NCBI RefSeq assembly: GCF_000342005.1
Contig: NZ_AOHO01000077.1
Location: 220,508 to 284,507, forward strand
Direction of reading: 5' to 3'
Length of the DNA: 64,000 nt
From: Amycolatopsis decaplanina DSM 44594
Lineage (GTDB): Bacteria > Actinomycetota > Actinomycetes > Mycobacteriales > Pseudonocardiaceae
The notes under the pieces are model-generated. The model saw only the letters and a program-made list of their open reading frames with translations. It did not search any database and was not told where the DNA came from. This document shows, piece after piece, positions 58,594 to 64,000 of this stretch. Every line of letters begins with the position of its first letter. Within the stretch, counting starts at the first letter, position 1. The translations under genes and the position numbers were made by a program.

Positions 58594-59318
58594 ACCCGAC
58601 CTATCTCAAGACCGAGATCGTCCGAACCTTCCGCTCGACGCGGTTCGTGTTCTTCGCGGTCGCCTTCCCGGTGCTGATGTTCCTGTTGCAGGCCAACGTT
58701 TTCAGCACCGCCAACGTGGACATCTCCGGGGTGATCATGGTCAACATGATGGCCTTCGGAACCTTCTCCGCCGCGATGACGAGCGGCGCGAAACTGGCCA
58801 TCGAGCGGTCCACGGGCTGGCAGCGCCAGCTGCGGCTGACCCCGTTGACCGGCACCGGCTACCTCGGTGGCAAGGCACTGTCGGCGATGCTCGTCGCGCT
58901 TCCGTCGCTGCTGGTCGTTCCCCTGGTCGGCGTCCTGGTCCAGGGTGTCCACCTCGACGCCGCGGGCTGGCTGCGGCTGGTGCTGGGCATCTGGCTCGGC
59001 GCGATCCCTCTGGTGCTGCTCGGTCTGTTGCTGGGCCAGTTCGGCACCCCGGAGTCGATGCAGCCGCTGAACATGATCGTCATGATGGGCATGGGCTTCC
59101 TCGGCGGCCTGTGGATCCCCATCGACGGGATGCCGTCGTGGATGGCCGACATCGCCCAGGTGACGCCGACGTACTGGCTGATCCAGCTGGTCCGCCCGGT
59201 CGTCACCGACCATCTCACGGTGAGTCTCCCGGCCGCGCTCGGCGTGCTGGCGGCGTGGACCGCCGTCCTCGGGGCGCTGGTGATCAGGCGTTACCGTAAG
59301 GACAGTGCGCGGGTCTGA
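58590..59318 (+). CDS. ABC-2 type permease
   Basis: A 242-residue membrane protein with six hydrophobic segments of the ABC-2 family (VFFAVAFPVLMFLLQANVF at the start; LIQLVRPVVTDHLTVSLPAALGVLAAWTAVLGALVI at the end). One permease with one ATPase implies a homodimeric exporter. Candidate substrates are lipids or antibiotics sensed by the adjacent kinase. Coupled to the ATPase gene by an ATGA overlap. Confidence 0.9.
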   Translation: MNPTYLKTEIVRTFRSTRFVFFAVAFPVLMFLLQANVFSTANVDISGVIMVNMMAFGTFSAAMTSGAKLAIERSTGWQRQLRLTPLTGTGYLGGKALSAMLVALPSLLVVPLVGVLVQGVHLDAAGWLRLVLGIWLGAIPLVLLGLLLGQFGTPESMQPLNMIVMMGMGFLGGLWIPIDGMPSWMADIAQVTPTYWLIQLVRPVVTDHLTVSLPAALGVLAAWTAVLGALVIRRYRKDSARV

Positions 59319-59332
59319 GAAAAGGTGACCAG

Positions 59333-60529
59333 GTGAAGAACTACCCGGGCAGGGTGCAGACGGGCTTGAACAACCGTGAGAACTGGTGGTCGGACATGCC
59401 GCCGCGGACCGGGAGGGGGCCCCGGCCGTGGCGGTGGGCCGTACTCGGGATCGCCTTCATCCTGCCGAGCTTCATCCCCACGGTGGTCGAGCTGACCACC
59501 GACGGGGTCACCGTGGAAGAGCTCGTGATCACCGCTCTCTTGCTCCTCTACGGTGCCTGCTACGTGCTGTTCCCGCTCACGTTGCGCCCTTCCCGGCGGA
59601 AGACGACCTACTTCTTTTCGGTAGTGATGCTGCTCATCGGCCTCACCTTGGTCTTCCTGCACGACAACAACCCATACATCCTGATCTACGCGACGGCGGT
59701 GCTGGCCTTCACACTGCCCCCGGCGTGGGCGCTGATCCTGGACGGCGGGGCCTTGTTGCTGGTGCTGGGCGTCCACCTGGCGCTCGGGAAGGACGACTTC
59801 GGGGATCTCGTGGCCGTCACCTCGATCACGGCGGCGATGTTCTTCATGGCGAACCTGGTCCGCGCGGTGCGGAAGCTGGAGGCGGCGAACCGGGAGATCG
59901 CGACGCTCGCGGTGGCGGGTGAACGCGAGCGACTGGCGCGGGATCTGCACGACATCCTCGGCCACAGTCTCACCACCATCACGGTCAAGGCCGGGCTCGC
60001 CCGCCGGATCCTGGAGAGCGGCAAGGACGACCCGCGCGCTCTCCAGGAGATCACCGACGTCGAGAACCTGACCCGCAGCGCCCTCTCGGACATCCGCGCC
60101 ACGGTCTCCGAGTATCGCGAAGTGTCGCTGTCGGCGGAGGTCGCCGGGGCGCGGGCGGCGTTGCGGGCGGCCGAGATCGACGCGGACCTGCCGCACGCGG
60201 TGGACAACGTCGACCCCGCCCTGCAGCGGACCTTCGGGTACGTGCTGCGGGAGGCGGTCACGAACGTGATCCGGCATTCCGGGGCGAAGCGGGTCAAGGT
60301 CCGCCTCGGCAAGACCTGGCTGGAGATCGAGGACGACGGTGACGGCGGCGAGGTCGCCGCGGGGAACGGGCTGCGCGGGCTCACCGAACGGCTGGACGAG
60401 GTCGGCGGAACCTTGACTGCCACGGCGCCTTCTGCGGGAGGATGGCTCGTCCGCGCGGAGGTACCGGAGTCCGCCGTGCGGAGCGGCGCGCGGGCGCCGC
60501 TCACCGAACCGGCTGGAGGCTGCGCGTGA
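59333..60529 (+). CDS. NarL-type sensor histidine kinase (DesK-like)
   Basis: A 398-residue kinase with five or six membrane helices in residues 35-175 and no sizeable outer domain. A HisKA_3 dimerisation box follows (AGERERLARDLHDILGHSLTTITVKAGLARRIL, phosphoacceptor His). A compact ATPase domain lies near the C-terminus (YVLREAVTNVIRHSGAKRV, IEDDGDGGEVAAGNGLRGLTERL). The membrane-embedded sensor suggests detection of a membrane or lipid state. It overlaps its response regulator by 4 nt (GTGA). Confidence 0.92.
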   Translation: MKNYPGRVQTGLNNRENWWSDMPPRTGRGPRPWRWAVLGIAFILPSFIPTVVELTTDGVTVEELVITALLLLYGACYVLFPLTLRPSRRKTTYFFSVVMLLIGLTLVFLHDNNPYILIYATAVLAFTLPPAWALILDGGALLLVLGVHLALGKDDFGDLVAVTSITAAMFFMANLVRAVRKLEAANREIATLAVAGERERLARDLHDILGHSLTTITVKAGLARRILESGKDDPRALQEITDVENLTRSALSDIRATVSEYREVSLSAEVAGARAALRAAEIDADLPHAVDNVDPALQRTFGYVLREAVTNVIRHSGAKRVKVRLGKTWLEIEDDGDGGEVAAGNGLRGLTERLDEVGGTLTATAPSAGGWLVRAEVPESAVRSGARAPLTEPAGGCA

Positions 60530-61131
60530 TCCGGGTCCTGCTCGCCGACGACCAGGCGATGGTGCGCGGGGCGTTGGCCACCGTGCTCGGCCTCGAAACC
60601 GACATCGAGGTGGTCGCCCAAGTCGGCTCGGGTGACGAAGTGCTTCAACGGGCGAAGGAGACCACCCCGGACGTGGCGCTGCTCGACGTCCAGATGCCGG
60701 GCAAGGACGGTCTCGAAGCCGCCGCCGAGCTGCACGGTGCGCTCCCGTTGTGCCGGATCATCATCTGCACCACCTTCGGCAGGCCTGGTTACCTCTCGCG
60801 GGCGATGGCGGCGGGCGCCGCGGGATTCGTGGTCAAGGACGCTCCGCCGGAGCAGCTCGTCGACGCCGTCCGCAGGGTCCACGGCGGGCTCAGGGTGGTC
60901 GATCCGGCGCTCGCCGCCGAATCCCTCGCCACCGGCGCGAGCCCGCTCACCGGACGCGAACACGACGTGCTCAAGGCCGCCAAGGACGGCAGCACGGTGG
61001 CCGACATCGCCCGCGCGCTGCACCTTTCCGAAGGCACCGTGCGCAACCATCTTTCGGCCGCGATGGGCAAGACCGGGGCGCGGACACGGGCCGAGGCGGT
61101 GCGGCTCGCCGAAGAGCACGGCTGGCTCTGA
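60526..61131 (+). CDS. NarL/LuxR-type response regulator (DesR-like)
   Basis: A 201-residue regulator. The receiver has D8-D9, phosphoacceptor D54 (VALLDVQMPG) and K105 (FVVKDAPPEQL). The GerE-type helix-turn-helix is at the end (LTGREHDVLKAAKDGSTVADIARALHLSEGTVRNHLSAAMGKTGARTRAEAVRLA). GGAGG precedes the GTG. It probably activates the ABC exporter operon to which it belongs. Confidence 0.93.
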   Translation: MIRVLLADDQAMVRGALATVLGLETDIEVVAQVGSGDEVLQRAKETTPDVALLDVQMPGKDGLEAAAELHGALPLCRIIICTTFGRPGYLSRAMAAGAAGFVVKDAPPEQLVDAVRRVHGGLRVVDPALAAESLATGASPLTGREHDVLKAAKDGSTVADIARALHLSEGTVRNHLSAAMGKTGARTRAEAVRLAEEHGWL

Positions 61132-61163
61132 GATCGTCTCGCCGCTCTGCGAGAATCTCCCGC

Positions 61164-61817
61164 GTGAGTACCGCCGAAAGGATCAAACCCACCCGCGCGA
61201 ACTGGGTGCGCCGGATCCTGGCGGGGTTCCTGCTGGTCGTCGTCGCGGTGATCGGCGGGACGGCGTTCCGGGTCTGGCAGGTCGCGCGGGAGGACGTGCG
61301 CGATCAGGCCGACGTCATCGTGGTGCTCGGCGCGGCCCAGTACAACGGCAGGCCGTCGGAGATCTTCCAGGCGCGGCTGGCCAAGGCGAAGACGCTGTAC
61401 GACCAGGGCGTCGCCAAGGTGATCGTCACCGCGGGCGGAAAGAAGGCCGACGACAACTACACCGAGGCGCACGCGGGCGCGCAGTGGCTGCGCAAACGCG
61501 GCGTCCCCGCGTCGGCGACGCTGCCGGTCGGTGAGGGCAGTGACACCCTGCGGAGCCTCCGTGCGGTCGCCGATCAGGTGCGGAATCGGGGCTGGAAGAC
61601 CGCCGTGCTGGTCAGCGACCCGTGGCACTCCTTCCGCGCGCGGGTGATGGCCGACGACCTCGGGCTCCAGACCTGGACGTCGCCCACCCATCGAGGCCCG
61701 ATCGTGCAGACCCGCGAGACACAGGCGCGCTACATCGTCCGCGAGACCGGCGCGCTGCTGTACTACCGCCTCACGAAGTCGCCGGCGGACAGTCTGTTCG
61801 GTACCGGCGAGGTCTGA
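61164..61817 (+). CDS. YdcF/SanA-like DUF218 protein
   Basis: A 217-residue protein with one N-terminal membrane helix (ILAGFLLVVVAVIGGTAFRVW) and an extracytoplasmic DUF218 domain. The domain shows ADVIVVLGAAQYNGRPSEIFQARLAKAKTLYDQG, VIVTAGGKKADDNYTEAHAGAQWL, EGSDTLRSLRAVADQV and VLVSDPWHSFRARVMADDLG. This family is linked to envelope integrity and vancomycin sensitivity (SanA). It follows the response regulator by 32 nt and may share its transcript. Confidence 0.88.
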   Translation: MSTAERIKPTRANWVRRILAGFLLVVVAVIGGTAFRVWQVAREDVRDQADVIVVLGAAQYNGRPSEIFQARLAKAKTLYDQGVAKVIVTAGGKKADDNYTEAHAGAQWLRKRGVPASATLPVGEGSDTLRSLRAVADQVRNRGWKTAVLVSDPWHSFRARVMADDLGLQTWTSPTHRGPIVQTRETQARYIVRETGALLYYRLTKSPADSLFGTGEV

Positions 61818-61856
61818 CACCCGATAAGTGTCGGTGAGCGCGTTTAAGCTGGTCGC

Positions 61857-63125
61857 GTGGACACCTACACCGAGGCCGACAGGGCGCGCCTGCTGCCCGA
61901 GCGGCCCAAGGGCGCGGCGTTGGAAGGCGCCGAGGACGGGCGAAGCGCCTTCGCCCGTGATCGCGCACGCGTGCTGCACTCGGCGGCCCTGCGGCGGCTG
62001 GCGGGCAAGACGCAGGTGGTCGGCCCGGGTGAAGGCGCCGAGGTCAGCGGCGTCCCCCGCACGAGGCTGACACATTCGCTGGAGGTCGCCCAGATCGGCA
62101 GGGGGATCGCGGACGAACTGGGCGCGGACCCGGATCTGGTGGACACCGCCGGCCTCGCGCACGACATCGGGCACCCGCCGTTCGGGCACAACGGCGAGCG
62201 CGCGCTGAACGAGGTCGCGCAGCCGTGCGGTGGTTTCGAGGGCAACGCGCAGACGTTGCGGATCCTGACCAGGCTGGAGCCCAAGGTCCTGCGCGAAGGC
62301 GGGGCCGTGGGCGGGCTGAACCTCACCCGTGCCTGTCTCGACGCCTCGACGAAGTACCCGTGGCCACGTGAAGAGGGCAATCCGAAGTACGGCGTCTACG
62401 CCGACGACGCCGAGGTGTTCGCGTGGGTCCGGGCGGGCGCGCCGGACCGCCGCACCTGTCTGGAAGCGCAGATCATGGACTGGTCCGACGACGTCGCGTA
62501 CTCCGTGCACGACGTCGAGGACGGGGTGCTGGCGGGCCGGATCTCGTTGCGGGTACTGGCCGACGCGGAGGAACGCGCGGCGGTGGCCGAGGCGGCTCGG
62601 AGGTTTTCGCACCAATCCCGGTCCACTTTGGAGGGTGCGGCGAAGGAACTGCTCGACCTGCCCGTGGTCTCCGAACTCATCGAACCGGGGCTCGACGGCT
62701 CGCTCAAGGCGCAGGTCGCGCTGAAGCGGTTGACGAGCGAGCTGGTCGGCAGGTTCGCGACGGCGGTGGTCGGCGCGACGAGGGAGGTGTATGGCGAGGG
62801 GCCGCTCAGCCGCTACGCCGCGCGGCTGGTCATCCCGGAGCAGGTCGCGGCCGAGGTCGCGTTGTTCAAGGCGCTCGCGTTGCGGTACGTGATGAGCGAC
62901 AAGCGGCGCCTCGCGATGCAGGACGGTCAGCGTCAGACGCTCGCCGAGCTGGTCGGCGCGCTGTGCCGCCGCGCGCCGGACGCGCTGGACGGCTTGTTCC
63001 TGCCCGCTTGGGAAGCCGCCGCGGACGACGCGGCCCGCCTGCGCGTGGTCGTCGACCAGGTGGCGTCGCTCACGGACGCGCAGGCCTACGCGTGGCACGC
63101 CTGGCACACCGGCCGCCACGGCTGA
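61857..63125 (+). CDS. dgt: dGTPase-like deoxynucleoside triphosphate triphosphohydrolase
   Basis: A 422-residue HD-domain enzyme that removes triphosphate from dNTPs. Motifs in order are R..RDRARVLHSAALRRLAGKTQV, TRLTHSLEVAQIGRGIADELG (first His), AHDIGHPPFGHNGERALNE (HD pair), and MDWSDDVAYSVHDVEDGVLAG. Length matches the actinobacterial Dgt family. In mycobacteria it is followed by dnaG, which should lie beyond the window's right side, here delayed by a gene-free stretch. Confidence 0.94.
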   Translation: MDTYTEADRARLLPERPKGAALEGAEDGRSAFARDRARVLHSAALRRLAGKTQVVGPGEGAEVSGVPRTRLTHSLEVAQIGRGIADELGADPDLVDTAGLAHDIGHPPFGHNGERALNEVAQPCGGFEGNAQTLRILTRLEPKVLREGGAVGGLNLTRACLDASTKYPWPREEGNPKYGVYADDAEVFAWVRAGAPDRRTCLEAQIMDWSDDVAYSVHDVEDGVLAGRISLRVLADAEERAAVAEAARRFSHQSRSTLEGAAKELLDLPVVSELIEPGLDGSLKAQVALKRLTSELVGRFATAVVGATREVYGEGPLSRYAARLVIPEQVAAEVALFKALALRYVMSDKRRLAMQDGQRQTLAELVGALCRRAPDALDGLFLPAWEAAADDAARLRVVVDQVASLTDAQAYAWHAWHTGRHG

Positions 63126-63224
63126 GCCTGGTGGCCGAGGTGGTCATGAGTGGCGATTCGGGTTCCAACGACGGGTGGGGCAAAGGTGTCGTGCCCGATC
63201 GCTCGTGGGCTTGCCGTCGTCGGG

Positions 63225-63279
63225 TGTCGCGAAAGCCACTTTCGCGACGTCGGACGTCTCGAAAGTGGCTTTCGCGACA
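63225..63279. terminator. Hairpin after dgt
   Basis: 27-bp arms with one mismatch (TGTCGCGAAAGCCACTTTCG outside, GACGTC inside) around a 1-nt centre, 100 nt after the dgt stop. Each arm also contains the smaller repeat CGCGAAAG/CTTTCGCG. Confidence 0.6.
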
Positions 63280-63517
63280 TCGTCGAGCCTGTGCCGTTCG
63301 CGAGAAGCCGCCACAGCTGTGGTGAAGGGGGCTTTCGGCGCGTGCGGTGAGGGGAAAGTTCCCTTCACCTCGTCAGGCACCCGCTCCTGGCCTTGTGGGT
63401 GGCGAGGACGGTTGTTGCGGAGGCCTCGGGGTGGTCGTGAGTGGCGATTCGTGTGCTAACCGAATCGTTGCAGACGAGGCTGGTGTGATCGGTGGTGGAC
63501 GCGGCCAGTGCCTGAGA

Positions 63518-63873
63518 TGCCGTTAAGGCCTCCTTCCCTACCCTCACAGTCAATGCCAGAAACTTAAGGCCGGTGGGGCGGTCGCGTTTCAGGAATGTTC
63601 GCCCAGGTCGGGCGGTCCGACTCCAGTGGATACCGCCCGTTCAGGCACTGATGGTTCGCCGACGAGGGTTGGTGGGGTCCGTGAAGGCCTCCTTGAGGGA
63701 CTCAGAGTCCCTGAAGGAGGCCTTCACGGACTTGAGGAAACGGGCAAATAATGAGCAATCGGACAATTCGACACCGCAGGCGTCCTTTATGGACGGTCTG
63801 AGAAACCTCGGGCACTGCCGCTTAAGTTCCTGGCATTGATCCTCACAGTAGGGAAGGAGGCCTTCACGGCATC
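63518..63873. mobile_element. Possible MITE-like element with about 50-bp inverted repeats
   Basis: The left end (63518-63568) and right end (63821-63873) are inverted copies. ATGCCGTTAAGGCCTCCTTC and TCAATGCCAGAAACTTAAG recur inverted on the right with only two mismatches outside an 8-9-nt centre. That centre, CCTCACAGT, is in the same direct orientation in both ends. The 250-bp interior has no gene but holds a hairpin at 63677-63731. This fits a non-autonomous element, though no target duplication was identified. Confidence 0.4.
63677..63731. repeat. Palindrome of the GTGAAGGCC family
   Basis: 27-bp arms (GTCCGTGAAGGCCTCCTTGA, then GGGACTC) with one mismatch and a 1-nt centre. It shares the GTGAAGGCCTCCTT core with the hairpin at 2644 and with both ends of the surrounding inverted-repeat element. 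Confidence 0.65.
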
Positions 63874-64000
63874 AGAACCGGCATTCTCATCCACCCTCGA
63901 GCGGGCACGCCGGCACTGATCTCAAGGTCTAAGAGCCTGTCTTTGATGCCGGTTGCGGGTATGGGTCGGGCCTCTGCTAGTGATCTTGACACCACATCTC

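Larger units (their letters stand above)
63126..64000. other. Gene-free, repeat-rich stretch after dgt
   Basis: No convincing gene is seen in these 875 bp. They contain the hairpin at 63225-63279, an imperfect GTGAAGGG...CCCTTCAC hairpin at about 63320-63367, and decayed half-copies of the dispersed palindrome. The half-copies are at 63147 (CATGAGTGGCGATTCGGG), 63396 (GTGGGTGGCGAGGACGGTT) and 63435 (CGTGAGTGGCGATTCG). An element bounded by inverted repeats lies at 63518-63873. The stretch looks like a sink for mobile and palindromic elements. Confidence 0.6.

Noticed and set aside
63900..64000. Possible insertion-sequence end near the right edge (GAGCCTGTCTTTGATG)
   Set aside because: No transposase frame, partner repeat or target duplication can be seen within the window.

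Overview
The window is high-GC DNA with dense, frequently overlapping genes, many GTG starts, F420-type and PucR-type enzymes and regulators, class F sortases and mycobacterial-type housekeeping synteny. It comes from an actinomycete of the Pseudonocardiaceae, most likely Amycolatopsis (inferred from gene order and protein sequence, not tested). The housekeeping backbone follows the M. tuberculosis block from sirA (Rv2391) to dgt (Rv2344c): sirA, hemW, hrcA, dnaJ2, rsmE, phoH, ybeY, a CBS/CorC protein, an Rv2365c-like protein, era, recO, uppS, an Rv2360c-like protein, smtB, zur, glyS, dgt. Between these anchors sit lineage-specific inserts.

Region 1 (1-3.9 kb) holds the start of a sulfite/nitrite reductase preceded by a 20-codon cysteine leader peptide, a TetR/VOC pair and hemW. 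Region 2 (3.9-36.2 kb) is a 32-kb accessory block between hemW and hrcA, the interval that carries the mycobactin (mbt) genes in M. tuberculosis. It opens with two divergent operons that look like an undescribed surface-glycan or natural-product tailoring system. The minus-strand operon encodes a glycosyltransferase fused to an ATP-grasp ligase, a flippase-like protein, a NodU/CmcH carbamoyltransferase and a six-helix membrane protein. The plus-strand operon encodes a shrunken PaaK-like protein and three tandem FemAB/GNAT-type acyltransferases. Then come a TetR/NTF2-like pair, an iron-box-controlled siderophore-interacting protein, a serine hydrolase, two flavin monooxygenases and a secreted peptidase. 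A reductive pyrimidine-degradation operon follows (NCS1 transporter, ureidopropionase, dihydropyrimidinase, LLM oxidoreductase). The block ends with a two-component system whose kinase is frameshifted, a subtilisin inhibitor, a PucR regulator divergent from mmsA, and a secreted lipase.

Region 3 (36.2-52.3 kb) is the hrcA-to-uppS core. A cluster of four CD225/dispanin membrane proteins, a DUF2752 protein and a Gln/Pro-rich RDD protein is inserted between era and recO. A YraQ-like permease and a TIGR03943 protein follow uppS, beside the zinc regulators. Region 4 (52.3-64 kb) carries zur and smtB, a membrane-anchored secreted protein with two class F sortases, glyS, an ABC exporter with its own two-component system, a YdcF protein and dgt. 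It ends in about 870 bp of gene-free, repeat-rich DNA.

Two dispersed hairpin families punctuate the window. One is a 46-54 bp near-perfect palindrome (core CTCGTGAGTGG...AACCGTCCT) found six times, mostly between convergent genes. The other is built on GTGAAGGCC. No rRNA, tRNA, CRISPR array, prophage or complete insertion sequence was recognised.
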